A program made the position numbers and the translations under genes. Positions 1-9,139 of a DNA stretch of 64,000 nucleotides are shown here, one piece after another. Below the pieces are notes generated by a model. That model saw nothing but the letters and a program-made list of their open reading frames with translations, did no database searches and was not told where the DNA came from. Source of the DNA: Streptomyces sp. DH41 (GTDB lineage: Bacteria > Actinomycetota > Actinomycetes > Streptomycetales > Streptomycetaceae); assembly GCF_029813785.1 (NCBI RefSeq), contig NZ_JARVKY010000012.1:184666-248665 (forward strand), in the 5' to 3' direction. Each line of letters starts with the position of its first letter. Within the stretch, counting starts at the first letter, position 1.

Positions 1-87
1 GTAAGCAGATATTCAGCGGGTCTGCCACACGAATCAGGTGACATCTGAACTGGTGTGCCTTATGGGGTGGGTGGGACGGATTTGGCT

Positions 88-396
88 GTGTCCAAGCCTC
101 ATCCGGAGGAGTTCCGCCAAGACGTCGTGCGGGTCGGAAGAAACCGCGGCGCGGGCCTGACGGTCGAACGGGTGTCCACTGCCTTTGGAGTCCACCCGAT
201 GACGCTGTGGAAGTGGATGCGTCGGACGGACATCGACGACGGGACCAAGCCCGGAACGGCCGGTCAGGAGAATACGGAACTTCAGGAAGCACGGCGGCGG
301 ATCAAACTGCTGGAGCAGGAGAACGAGATCCTGCGGGGGACTGCGGCGTATCTATCGCAAGCGCATCTGCCGGGAAAGGGATCTACCCGCTCGTGA
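88..396 (+). CDS. IS3-family transposase OrfA (helix-turn-helix subunit)
   Basis: OrfA of an IS3-family element binds the element ends and is joined to OrfB by programmed frameshifting to make the active transposase. The product from the GTG at 88 is about 102 residues. It has the typical opening KPHPEEFRQDVV, a helix-turn-helix around FGVHPMTLWKWM, and a leucine-zipper tail (RRIKLLEQENEILR) ending in the family-typical AAYLSQAHLPGK. The frame is also open from a GTG at 55, but the family normally starts at the KPHPEEF segment. Since orfB is truncated, OrfA is intact but orphaned. Confidence 0.7.
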   Translation: MSKPHPEEFRQDVVRVGRNRGAGLTVERVSTAFGVHPMTLWKWMRRTDIDDGTKPGTAGQENTELQEARRRIKLLEQENEILRGTAAYLSQAHLPGKGSTRS

Positions 397-437
397 GAGA
401 GCTGGCCGGGGACGGGTTGCCCGTCACGTCCAGTTGA
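381..437 (+). pseudogene. Truncated IS3-family orfB (integrase) start
   Basis: The frame one base off orfA reads IYPLVRELAGDGLPV, which is the start of IS3 OrfB (usual form MYPLVRELAADGVPVAVTC). It then ends at a stop near 437. The catalytic DDE core is absent, so this is only a relic marking where the element was cut. Confidence 0.7.
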
Positions 438-534
438 TGCAGCCGGACTTCGCAACAATCAAGCCTGGCACACGTCCGCGGCATTTTCGGCCACTCAACG
501 ACGGCGCCCGGCTGCTCCGCGTAACCTCACCGGC

Positions 535-2163
535 ATGGGGGCATCAGAATCCGGTCCGGGCCAGGACTCCGATGAGGAGGCACGGCGGCGGCTAAACGCG
601 TACACGTACCTCAGCGCGCCCGAGCGGCTGGAGCACGTCGCGATCATGCGGGTCTTCTGCGGAACGCTGCTGGCGGATCTCGCCGTACCGGACATCATGG
701 TGAAACTGCGCCAGGCCGGAACTTTCGCCGCGGGGCTCGACGCCGACACCCTCACAGTCCGGCTGGAACAGCTGGTGGCCTGGGGAAACCTGCTACGCAG
801 CAGCCACACGGTGAACGCGTCCAGCATCAGCGAGTACCAGCGTTCCCGCTCGCGCTACCAGCTGTCGAAACTGGGCGAACGTATCCAGCGGGACGCCGAC
901 GGGGTGCTGACCGAGGCCGACGCCGCCCGCGAGGTCAGCAACGAACTGCTGGCCCTGGTCGAGCGCGGACTACGGGAGCTGGCCGACCTCGTGACCGCGC
1001 CGGGCGGCGTCGAGCCGCAGGACGGACTGGAGCGGATCAGCACGCTGTTCGTGCAGTTCACCGAGTTCGCGGACTCCATACGCGACTTCTACGCCTACCT
1101 CGGCCAGGTGCTGTCCCGCTACGACCTGGACAGCGCCGAGTACCAGGGCTTCAAGGAGCTGCTCCTGGACTACGTTGAGGCAATCACGGAGGACGTGGCG
1201 TTCCGCGCACCCCGGATCTCGGCGGCGTTGGACGCCCTGTGGCCACACATCCCGGCTCTGCTGGGCCGGCTGGACTCCCACGCCCAGGGGCTCACCGGGC
1301 TCTCGACGCAGGCGCAGGGCGAAAGCCGACCGGACGTCCGGATCCAGCGCAGCCGGGGCCGCGAATTCGCGGACTGGGAGGGCCTGCGCGGCTGGTTCAG
1401 CAACACCGACGGCCAGGGCAGCCAGGTCGACCAGTTACGCGATGCCACTCTGCGCGCGTTGCAGTCGCTGCTCGCCAACGCCAAGCGGATGCTGCGGTCG
1501 GCCACCGGGGAGATGTCCCGGCGCAAGGATCTACTGCGGCTGGCCCGCTGGTTCGACGAAGCGGCGCCGCAGGACGCACACGACATCGCCGTGGCCGCGT
1601 TCGGGCTGTACGGCGCCCGCCATCTGGGCATACCTCCGGCCACCGACGAGGTGGTGCCCGCCTACACGAGCTGGTGGACCGGTCCGGTGGTCGAGGTACC
1701 GGTGGCCCTGCGTGAAAGAGGCAGCCGCGCCCAGCGGGGCCGGGCCTCCGCGGTGGAGAACCACTCCGCGCAGAAGCAGCTGCTGAGGGAGGCCGCACGG
1801 CAGCGGGCAGCGGCCAGAGCAGCGGCGGCGGACGAACTGCGCAGCGTGTCCGGCCGGTTCGCTGAGGTACGCCTCACGTCAGCGGCGCTCGGCCTGCTCT
1901 TGGAGCTACTGGCCACAGCGCTCGGAAACGCACAGCTCAGCAGGCCCGTCAGCACCGACGGGGAGAGGACGGCGGTGTTCGACCTCGACTCGGCCAGCAG
2001 TGAAGACGCCGAACTGCGTATCCGTCTCAGCGTGCGCCGGACGGCGGGCGCGCGAACGGTGCTGTACTCGGCCGAGGGCGACCTGCTTCTGGACGACCTG
2101 GAGCTGGACATCGGTCGCACCTCCGCCGCGGTCGGCGGCGAAGCGGAGGCGAGCGTTTCATGA
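535..2163 (+). CDS. jetA: Wadjet type II JetA, kleisin-like subunit (DUF2397 / TIGR02677 family)
   Basis: First gene of a four-gene Wadjet operon. Wadjet is an SMC-like complex that extrudes circular plasmid DNA and cleaves it; JetA is the kleisin that bridges the SMC heads. The 542-residue product opens with RRLNAYTYLSAPERLEHVAIMRVF and continues with the helical pattern of the DUF2397 family, for example the EYQRSRSRYQLSKLGERI segment about residue 100. The C-terminal third has a basic helical stretch near residues 395-430. The ATG at 535 has no clear Shine-Dalgarno. The stop overlaps the jetB start as ATGA, implying translational coupling. The assignment rests on family recall plus the unmistakable order of partners downstream. 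Confidence 0.85.
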   Translation: MGASESGPGQDSDEEARRRLNAYTYLSAPERLEHVAIMRVFCGTLLADLAVPDIMVKLRQAGTFAAGLDADTLTVRLEQLVAWGNLLRSSHTVNASSISEYQRSRSRYQLSKLGERIQRDADGVLTEADAAREVSNELLALVERGLRELADLVTAPGGVEPQDGLERISTLFVQFTEFADSIRDFYAYLGQVLSRYDLDSAEYQGFKELLLDYVEAITEDVAFRAPRISAALDALWPHIPALLGRLDSHAQGLTGLSTQAQGESRPDVRIQRSRGREFADWEGLRGWFSNTDGQGSQVDQLRDATLRALQSLLANAKRMLRSATGEMSRRKDLLRLARWFDEAAPQDAHDIAVAAFGLYGARHLGIPPATDEVVPAYTSWWTGPVVEVPVALRERGSRAQRGRASAVENHSAQKQLLREAARQRAAARAAAADELRSVSGRFAEVRLTSAALGLLLELLATALGNAQLSRPVSTDGERTAVFDLDSASSEDAELRIRLSVRRTAGARTVLYSAEGDLLLDDLELDIGRTSAAVGGEAEASVS

Positions 2164-3485
2164 CCCTCCCCTCGACTCACGATGTAGCCCTGGCAGCCGA
2201 GCGCCGCACCGCCGCCCGGCTGCTGCTCGCCCACCCGCTGATCGCTTCGGACGGCCCCCACGCCGACCTCTTCCCGCTGATCCGCAGGCACGCCGACTGG
2301 CTGGGCAAACGGTTCCAGCAGGTGCTCGGCTACCGCCTGCTGGTCGACAGCTCCTACGCCCGCCTGTTGAAGGCGGGGCTGGGGACGGGTTCGGGTCATC
2401 GGCTGGAGCGCTCCACCGGCACCCCGTTCACCCCACAGACGTACGCCTGTCTCGCGCTCGCCCTGTCCGTGCTGGTGACTGCGCCCGAGCAGATGCTCCT
2501 TTCACACCTGGTCGCCGATATCAGGGCTGCCGCAGCCGACGCCGGAATCGAGTTGGCGGAGACGGGCCGAGCGGCCGGGAAGCGGACCCTGGTCGCGGCT
2601 CTGCGTCAGCTCGTCGACTGGGGCGTGCTCGTCGAGACCGAGGGCCATGTGGCCGCACTTGTGCAGGAGGCGGGCGGCGAAGCCCTGATCACGGTAGACC
2701 GGGAGCTGGCACGCGTGGTCGTCGCCGGCCCGCTCTCCCAGGCTCGAAACGGCGCCGACCTGGTCCGGCGGGCAGCGGACCCGGGCTTCGGCGGACCACG
2801 CACCTACGTGCGCCGGATGCTCGTCGAGACACCCGTCGTCCACCTCGACGAGCTCACGGACGCCGAGCGTGACTGGCTGCGCACCCGGCAGCGCCGGGAG
2901 GCCCAGGCTTTCTCCGAACTCCTCGGTCTGGAGATGGAGATCCGTGCCGAGGGCGTGGCGCTGGTGGACCCCGAGGAAAAACTCACGGATCTGCACCTGC
3001 CGGGCACGGGGACCGTCGCACAGGCCGCGCTGCTGCTGGCGGAACGGCTCGTGGAACGCCTTCGGCCGCAGGAACCGGGGCATCCGGCGACCGGCGGGAC
3101 ACTCATCATCGGGGTGGCCGTCCCGGACGGCCTGGTGGACGAGGTGCTCGCCGAGCTCATTACCGAGTACGGGCAGCGCAGCAACTGGCAACGCGGCTAC
3201 CTGGAAGACCTTCCCTCCCTGCGAGAGGCCGTACTGGACTTGCTGGTCCGCATGCGGCTGATGGCCCGCGCGGGCCGACTGCGCGCCGAGGGCGAAGGAC
3301 TGCCGGAGGGGTACGTCGAAGAGGCATCGGAAGGACGCACGGTGACCGATGTCCATGGCGCACGGCCCGGCGGCGACGGCTGGGTGCTGCTGGCTGCAGC
3401 GGCTCGCTACGCCACCCAAGTCATGGTGCGCCCGGCCACCGCAGTCGGCAAAGGCACGGACGTTCAGGAGGAGTTGCCGCTATGA
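2160..3485 (+). CDS. jetB: Wadjet type II JetB, KITE-like subunit (DUF2398 / TIGR02678 family)
   Basis: JetB is the winged-helix KITE component that binds the JetA kleisin in the SMC complex. The 441-residue protein starts with a segment typical of DUF2398 (ERRTAARLLLAHPLIAS), followed by RHADWLGKRFQQVLGYRLLVD and LERSTGTPFTPQTYACLALAL. Later, RTYVRRMLVETPVVHLDEL and ERDWLRTRQRREAQAFSELLGLEMEIRAEGVAL are also family-like. Both ends overlap neighbours by four bases (ATGA), so jetA-jetB-jetC form one coupled transcription unit. Confidence 0.85.
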   Translation: MTLPSTHDVALAAERRTAARLLLAHPLIASDGPHADLFPLIRRHADWLGKRFQQVLGYRLLVDSSYARLLKAGLGTGSGHRLERSTGTPFTPQTYACLALALSVLVTAPEQMLLSHLVADIRAAAADAGIELAETGRAAGKRTLVAALRQLVDWGVLVETEGHVAALVQEAGGEALITVDRELARVVVAGPLSQARNGADLVRRAADPGFGGPRTYVRRMLVETPVVHLDELTDAERDWLRTRQRREAQAFSELLGLEMEIRAEGVALVDPEEKLTDLHLPGTGTVAQAALLLAERLVERLRPQEPGHPATGGTLIIGVAVPDGLVDEVLAELITEYGQRSNWQRGYLEDLPSLREAVLDLLVRMRLMARAGRLRAEGEGLPEGYVEEASEGRTVTDVHGARPGGDGWVLLAAAARYATQVMVRPATAVGKGTDVQEELPL

Positions 3486-6400
3486 CCACCGACGCGCGTG
3501 GCCTCGTTCCGCTGCCGCGCTTCGGCCCCGTGACGACCACCGGCGCGCGCTTCCGGCTGCACCGGGCAGGCATCCAGAACGTCTGGCAGTACGACGAGCA
3601 GGAGTTCTCCTTCGGCGACGGACGGCTGCTGCTGCGCGGCAAGAACGGCGCGGGCAAGTCCAAGGCCCTGGAGATGCTGCTTCCGTATCTTCTGGACGGC
3701 GACTCCCGGGCACTGGACGCGACAGGCACCGGCCGGACCACGCTCGCCTGGCTGATGCTGGACGGGTTCGAGCAGACCAACCGTCTCGGGTATCTGTGGG
3801 TGGAGTTCCGGGGCACGGCCGACGACGGCGGTCACCGCCACCTGACGCTGGGTGCCGCCATCCGCGCTTCGAAGTCGACGCAGAAGGCGGTGCCAACGTT
3901 CTTCGTCACCCCGCTGCGGATCGGTGAGGACCTGCATTTGGTCGAGGCCGGTAAGCCGCTGCCGGTCGACCGGCTCAAGGAGATCGTCGGCTCCGACAAC
4001 ACGACCGACCGTGCGGTCCAGCACCGTTCACGAGTGGCCCGGGAACTGTTCGGCATCACCGACGCGACGCGCTACCGCAACCTCACGCAGCTCCTCCATC
4101 GGCTGCGGCGCCCGACGGTCGGCGACCGGATCGAACACGGGGGCCTGGTCTCCCTGCTGAGCGAGACCCTGCCGGGGCTCGACGAGGACGTGGTCGAGAA
4201 GGTGGCGCGCAACCTCCACGACCTCGACGCCGTACGGGACGAACTCGGCCGCCTGGAACGCACCGACGCGGCCTTGCGCACGTTCCTCACCAGTTACCGC
4301 GGCTACCTGGCCGGGGTCCTGCGCACCTCCGCCCAGAAAGTGAGCCACGAGCTGGGCGTCCTCGCTCAGCGGCGCCGGGCGGCCGGAGACGCCGCACAGC
4401 GGACGAGCGACCTGAGGACGCAGGAGAAGGATTCGGAGGGCCGGTTGGAGACCCTGCGCGAGGAGGAACAGGCTGCCCGGACCGACCTGGCCGCCCTGCA
4501 CGCCAGTCACGCCTACCGCAGCCTGCGCGAACTGTCGGAGCGTCGCGGCACGGTGGAGGCACTGCACACTGCTGCCGTGGCCGCGTTCACCACCCTGCGG
4601 AACGCACACGACGCGGAGGAGGGCTCGGCGGAGCGGCTGGCCGAAGGTGTCGAACACCTCGGAAGTCGGCTGGCCGAGCTGGGAACCGAACACCGGGAGT
4701 TGCTGACGCAGGCGGAGAAGGCCGGGCTTCCTACCGGCCACCTCGGCGAGGCGGTGGCTCTGCCGCGCACGGTTCTCGCCCAGGCCACCGAGACCGGGCT
4801 GACGACTCCGGACGGGGAGACGCGCACCGTACGGCACCGGTCGGTGGCCCGAGTGGACACGGTCACGGCGCAGGAAGGGCTGCAGTCCTGGCAGAACCAG
4901 TTGGAAAACGCCGAGTCGGTCGCGAGGAACCGGGCCCGGATGGTTCAGGAGGTGACACACCTCATCTCACTGGCGGACGAAGCCCGGGCCGGGGCAACCC
5001 AGGCTGATGCCGAGCGAGAACGGCTGGAAGGCGAAGCAGAAGACGCCGCCGGCCATCTCGACGGCAGCCGTGAGAAGGTCACTGAGGAGAGCGGCGCCTA
5101 CTCCCGTCAAGTCGCTGAGTGGGCGGCACGCACGCGGAATGCGCTGGGTGCCGACTGCCCGTCGTTTGGCGCCGTCCACGCCGTCGTCGGCCTCGAGACT
5201 TCTACCGATGCGCCGTTCGCGGACCGCACGCTGCCGCCCGCTATCGACAGCCAGGCGTGGCTGACCGCTCAGGCCGCGTTGGAGCCGTACGGCGAGAAAC
5301 TCACCGAGCGCCGCGACGCCCTGGTACTCGGCGTCAGCCGACTCGGCGAGGAGCTCGACCGCCTGGCGGAGCAGAAGCGGGACTGGGAGCAACGTACCGA
5401 CCCCGAGCCACCGGCCCCGCACCATCGCGCCGCCGCGAGGACGCCGGGCAGTGGAGCCCCTTTCTACCGGCTCGTGGACTTCGCGGACGACCTGGCTCCG
5501 GCCGACCGAGCCGGTCTGGAAGGGGCGCTGGAGGCGAGCGGAATCCTGGACGCGTGGGTGAGTGCGGACGGCGTCCTTCTCAATCTACGCACCCAGGACA
5601 CCCTTCTCCAGCCGGGTCCCGTGCTATCCGACGGACCGACTCTCGCCTCGGCCCTGCGCCCAGCCCCTGAACCGGATTGCGGCGTCACCTCCGAGCAGGT
5701 GGGGAGTCTCCTGGCCACCATCGCACTCGCATCGGCACAGGAGACCTCCGCGCACAACGCGGCCTTCTACGACGGCAGTTGGCGTCTGGGCGTACTCAGC
5801 GGTCGTCATGACAAGGGCGCCACCGAGTACGTGGGGGCCGCCGTACGCGCCGAGAATCGGCGACGCATCCTCGCCGACTTGGAGGAGAGGATCGCGCATA
5901 CGGAACAGCGGCTGGCCGAGGTCCGCGAAGAGCTCGCCGCAGCCGATACCATGCGCCGGGCTCTCACGCTCGCGGAACGGGACTTCCCAAAAGCACGGAA
6001 TCTCGCTGACGCATGGAGCAGGAGTGAATCAGCCGAGCGGACCCTGCGCGACCTGACCGCCAAGGCGACCCGAGCGGCGCGGCTGGCTGAGGAGGCACGC
6101 GCTCTCGCGGTATCGGCGCGGACCAGGGCGGAGGCCACCGCCTCCGCCCACGACCTGCCCGGCGACCCCGCCTCCCTGGACCGTGTGCGCACCGCACTGG
6201 CTGGCCTGCTCAGCGGCATCGGGCATCTGCGCAGGGCCGTCAGCGGCACGGGCGAGCGGCTCGGTACTAACCAGGCCGATGCCGACCGGTACGGACGCGC
6301 CCAAGAGGATCGCCTGGCCGCGGACGAGAGCTACCGGCTCCACCTCGCCGGACTGCGCACCGCTGAGCAGGACCTGCGCACCCGCGAGGAAGCCATCGGG

Positions 6401-7720
6401 TCGTCCGAGGAGGAGATCCTCTCTCGCGAGCAGGAGGCCAAACAGCGCATCGCACACGCCGTCCGCGTCCTGCCCGGGGCGCAACGAGCCCGCGACGACC
6501 TCCACGACCTCCGCGTGCGCGCGGAAGAGGACGAGAAGCGCTTGCGCGGGACCCTGGCGGACCAGGAAACGATGGTCATCGACACCGGCAGCGCTCTTCG
6601 CGCTGCTCTCGGCCGGCCGGAGGTGGTGCTCGGCGCCGGCCTCGACCGGTCCTCGCTGCCCGAGTACGTGTCGGACGATCCCGCCGCGGACGTGCGCAGC
6701 CGTCTGCGAGCGCTGCGGGCCCTCGCCGACGCCGTGGAGCAAGCCCTCGGCCGCCCGAAGGGCGAGGTGTCGGACAGCACCCTGCTCAACCGCCACACCG
6801 ATCTGCGTGACCAACTGGCCGGCGGATTCGACGCGCAGCTGGAGGAGCGAGACGGGATCAAGGTGTGCCGTCTGGTCGACGACCATGGGTCCCATGACGT
6901 CGCGGCCGTGGGCGAGCGGATCGCAGTCCAGGCGGCGGAGGCCCGGGGACGGCTCACCGAGCGCGAACGCGAAGTGTTCCAGCGGTTCCTGACCGGTGAG
7001 CTCGGCGACCACCTCTCGGCACAGGTCATCACCGCAGCGAACCTGGTCGCGGCTCTCAACGACACCCTGCGGACCGTGCGCACCTCCCACGGCCTCGGTG
7101 TCGAGCTGCTGTGGAAGCTGGACGAGGACGTGGACGCGGATGTGCGCGCGGCCGTCGAGCTGCTGCGCAGTCCGTCGAGCCTCAGGACGCGCGACCAGAC
7201 CGAGCAGCTGCGCGAGGTGCTGCAACGCCGAATCGAGGACGCCCGCCGTGCCGACCCGTCAGCCGGTTACGCCGCCCATCTGCGGACCGCGCTGGACTAC
7301 CGCGACTGGTTCCGCTTCCACACCTTTGTGGTCGAGGACGCGGCTCCGGGCCGCCGTAGGAAACTGACCGGCCGGACCGGTCTCAGCCAGGGCGAACAAC
7401 GAGTTCTCTCCTACCTCGTGCTCTTCGCCGCGGCAGCCGCCCATTTCACCAGCGTCGCCGAGTCGGCACCGCATGCGCCACGCCTGATTCTCCTGGACGA
7501 CGCCTTCGCCAAGGTCGACGAACCCACCCACGGCCGGCTGGGCCGTATCCTCGTCGACCTCGATCTCGACTTCGTCCTCACCAGCGAGCGGCTCATGGGC
7601 AACTGGCCCGAGGTTCCGTCCCTGCACATATACGAGTGCCTCCGTGATCCACACGTGCGCGGGGTAGCCACCCTTCACTACACCTGGAACGGCCGGCACC
7701 GGCGTCTGGTGTCCGTATGA
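3482..7720 (+). CDS. jetC: Wadjet type II JetC, SMC-like ATPase (TIGR02680 family)
   Basis: JetC is the SMC motor of Wadjet: two ATPase heads formed by the chain ends, joined by a long coiled coil, drive DNA loop extrusion. The 1412-residue chain has Walker A GKNGAGKS at residues 53-60, long Glu/Arg/Ala-rich heptad regions between about 280 and 1200, an ABC signature LSQGEQ near residue 1301, and Walker B LILLDDAFAKVDE from about 1335. Size and motif order match TIGR02680. The middle stretch near residues 640-790 lacks heptads and is probably the hinge region. The start overlaps the jetB stop and the stop overlaps the jetD start (ATGA both times). Confidence 0.92.
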   Translation: MTTDARGLVPLPRFGPVTTTGARFRLHRAGIQNVWQYDEQEFSFGDGRLLLRGKNGAGKSKALEMLLPYLLDGDSRALDATGTGRTTLAWLMLDGFEQTNRLGYLWVEFRGTADDGGHRHLTLGAAIRASKSTQKAVPTFFVTPLRIGEDLHLVEAGKPLPVDRLKEIVGSDNTTDRAVQHRSRVARELFGITDATRYRNLTQLLHRLRRPTVGDRIEHGGLVSLLSETLPGLDEDVVEKVARNLHDLDAVRDELGRLERTDAALRTFLTSYRGYLAGVLRTSAQKVSHELGVLAQRRRAAGDAAQRTSDLRTQEKDSEGRLETLREEEQAARTDLAALHASHAYRSLRELSERRGTVEALHTAAVAAFTTLRNAHDAEEGSAERLAEGVEHLGSRLAELGTEHRELLTQAEKAGLPTGHLGEAVALPRTVLAQATETGLTTPDGETRTVRHRSVARVDTVTAQEGLQSWQNQLENAESVARNRARMVQEVTHLISLADEARAGATQADAERERLEGEAEDAAGHLDGSREKVTEESGAYSRQVAEWAARTRNALGADCPSFGAVHAVVGLETSTDAPFADRTLPPAIDSQAWLTAQAALEPYGEKLTERRDALVLGVSRLGEELDRLAEQKRDWEQRTDPEPPAPHHRAAARTPGSGAPFYRLVDFADDLAPADRAGLEGALEASGILDAWVSADGVLLNLRTQDTLLQPGPVLSDGPTLASALRPAPEPDCGVTSEQVGSLLATIALASAQETSAHNAAFYDGSWRLGVLSGRHDKGATEYVGAAVRAENRRRILADLEERIAHTEQRLAEVREELAAADTMRRALTLAERDFPKARNLADAWSRSESAERTLRDLTAKATRAARLAEEARALAVSARTRAEATASAHDLPGDPASLDRVRTALAGLLSGIGHLRRAVSGTGERLGTNQADADRYGRAQEDRLAADESYRLHLAGLRTAEQDLRTREEAIGSSEEEILSREQEAKQRIAHAVRVLPGAQRARDDLHDLRVRAEEDEKRLRGTLADQETMVIDTGSALRAALGRPEVVLGAGLDRSSLPEYVSDDPAADVRSRLRALRALADAVEQALGRPKGEVSDSTLLNRHTDLRDQLAGGFDAQLEERDGIKVCRLVDDHGSHDVAAVGERIAVQAAEARGRLTEREREVFQRFLTGELGDHLSAQVITAANLVAALNDTLRTVRTSHGLGVELLWKLDEDVDADVRAAVELLRSPSSLRTRDQTEQLREVLQRRIEDARRADPSAGYAAHLRTALDYRDWFRFHTFVVEDAAPGRRRKLTGRTGLSQGEQRVLSYLVLFAAAAAHFTSVAESAPHAPRLILLDDAFAKVDEPTHGRLGRILVDLDLDFVLTSERLMGNWPEVPSLHIYECLRDPHVRGVATLHYTWNGRHRRLVSV

Positions 7721-8997
7721 GCGGGCTGCCCGCCGCGGCGCGCGAATGGCTGACGGGACCTGGACTCACCCGGCTCTGGCAGGGGGCACGCAAACGCCTG
7801 GAGAGCAACGGCGTACGGGCCACGGGTTCGCTCCGACTGACCGCGATGAACGCCCAGGAGCGCAACGACCTGTCTCTCCTGCTGGGCAAACCCCTCACAG
7901 GTGCCGCCGTGACCATACGGCTCGCCGTGCTCGACGCACGGCTACGCGCGTCGGCTGCCGGACTCGGGCTAAGGCAGACGCTGGAGGAACTCGGCCCGCC
8001 CCTCACCGACCGCCGTGCCGCCCGCGCGGACGCGACGGCACGGCGGGAGCAGGTCTGGTCGTCTCTTGCTTCGTCACTGGACGCCTCCCCACTCGCCGAC
8101 CAGGCATGGCCCCGGCAGTGGTACGACCTGCTGCGCCGTTCCGGTGTTCCGAGAGGAGTGACGCCCGAAGCGGCGATACGGACACTCCAGCAGGCGGTCC
8201 AAGTCCTCACCGTTCTCCTCGGACCCGACGGACCTGAACGCAACGGCACACGCGGTCGAGGAGAACTCGCCGCCATGACGACCGGCTCCGCGCACGGCCT
8301 TGACGACGGCACCTGGCTGGCACGCCTCGTCCAACGCGGGGTCGCCCTCGCCCACGGCACCGAGTTCCCCGACGACGCGGCCGGCCGACGCGCTCTGTGG
8401 CGGCTGGTGTCCGTCACGCCGGACGAGGTCTCCAGCACGGTGCTGACGTACGGACTGCGACCCGACGGCGTGGGCTGGCGGGAGCGTGCTCTGCGGGAGC
8501 GAGCCGACCATCACGCCGAAGTTCACGTCACACCACGCGACCTGCGTGGCCTCCGGCTGCAGCTCTCCGCCGGAACTCTTATCCACATCTGTGAGAATCC
8601 GCGCGTGGTGGAAGCCGCGGCGGACGCGGCCTGCATCCAGCCCTTGGTGTGCACCTCCGGCAGCGCGGCCACCGTGGTCTTCACTCTTCTCGACGCCCTC
8701 GCCGCCACGGGTTGCCAATTCGTGTACCACGGCGACTTCGACTGGCCGGGGATCACTCTGGCCAACCGGGTCATCCGCCGCTACGAAGCCCTGCCGTGGC
8801 GCATGGACACTGCGGACTACGAGCGCCTGGCCGCCCGCAGTCAAGCCGAAGGCATACCTCAACTGGCCCTCGACGGACAGCCGGTCGACGCAGACTGGGA
8901 CCCGGACCTCGCCCCCGCCATGACCGTCCTCGGCGTGGCGCTCCACGAGGAGGCCACCCTCGATCTGTTGGTGGCAGACCTGTCATGCCAGGTGTAG
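7717..8997 (+). CDS. jetD: Wadjet type II JetD, topoisomerase-VI-like nuclease (DUF3323 + DUF2399)
   Basis: JetD is the nuclease that cuts the DNA trapped by the JetABC motor. The 426-residue product has an N-terminal DUF3323-like arm (RGELAAMTTGSAHGLDDGTWL about residues 181-201) and a C-terminal Toprim-type DUF2399 domain. The Toprim glutamate is in HICENPRVVEAA (E293) and the DxD pair in VYHGDFDWPG (D340, D342). These metal-binding residues are intact, so the enzyme should be active. It is the last overlapping gene of the operon; the next gene starts about 140 bases later. Confidence 0.92.
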   Translation: MSGLPAAAREWLTGPGLTRLWQGARKRLESNGVRATGSLRLTAMNAQERNDLSLLLGKPLTGAAVTIRLAVLDARLRASAAGLGLRQTLEELGPPLTDRRAARADATARREQVWSSLASSLDASPLADQAWPRQWYDLLRRSGVPRGVTPEAAIRTLQQAVQVLTVLLGPDGPERNGTRGRGELAAMTTGSAHGLDDGTWLARLVQRGVALAHGTEFPDDAAGRRALWRLVSVTPDEVSSTVLTYGLRPDGVGWRERALRERADHHAEVHVTPRDLRGLRLQLSAGTLIHICENPRVVEAAADAACIQPLVCTSGSAATVVFTLLDALAATGCQFVYHGDFDWPGITLANRVIRRYEALPWRMDTADYERLAARSQAEGIPQLALDGQPVDADWDPDLAPAMTVLGVALHEEATLDLLVADLSCQV

Positions 8998-9012
8998 TGC
9001 GACGTCAGTATC

Positions 9013-9050
9013 ATGCCGAACTCATCTGGATTGTCAGTCCCTTTCGGCAT
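9013..9050 (+). terminator. Possible hairpin after jetD
   Basis: ATGCCGAA (9013-9020) is the exact reverse complement of TTCGGCAT (9043-9050), giving an 8-bp stem with a 22-base loop just after the jetD stop. It could end the Wadjet transcript or slow polymerase before the next gene. There is no T-run, which is common for terminators in such GC-rich genomes. Confidence 0.4.
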
Positions 9051-9139
9051 CATTGACGCTCACACCTGATACGACACCGTGCCCGGGTGGCGCTGACCAG
9101 AGGATCACGTCGCGGGGCGGTGCCGACGATTGGAGTCCG

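Larger units (their letters stand above)
33..437 (+). mobile_element. IS3-family insertion sequence remnant (left copy)
   Basis: This is the 5' part of an IS3-family element: a terminal-repeat-like motif (ATCAGGTGACAT at 33-44), a complete orfA and about 19 codons of orfB, after which the element stops abruptly at a TGA near 437. The same terminal motif with one base changed occurs at 11305-11316 in front of a second orfB remnant, so the Wadjet operon and the gene after it sit between two IS3 relics. The right end of this copy is missing, so it cannot move on its own. Confidence 0.75.
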
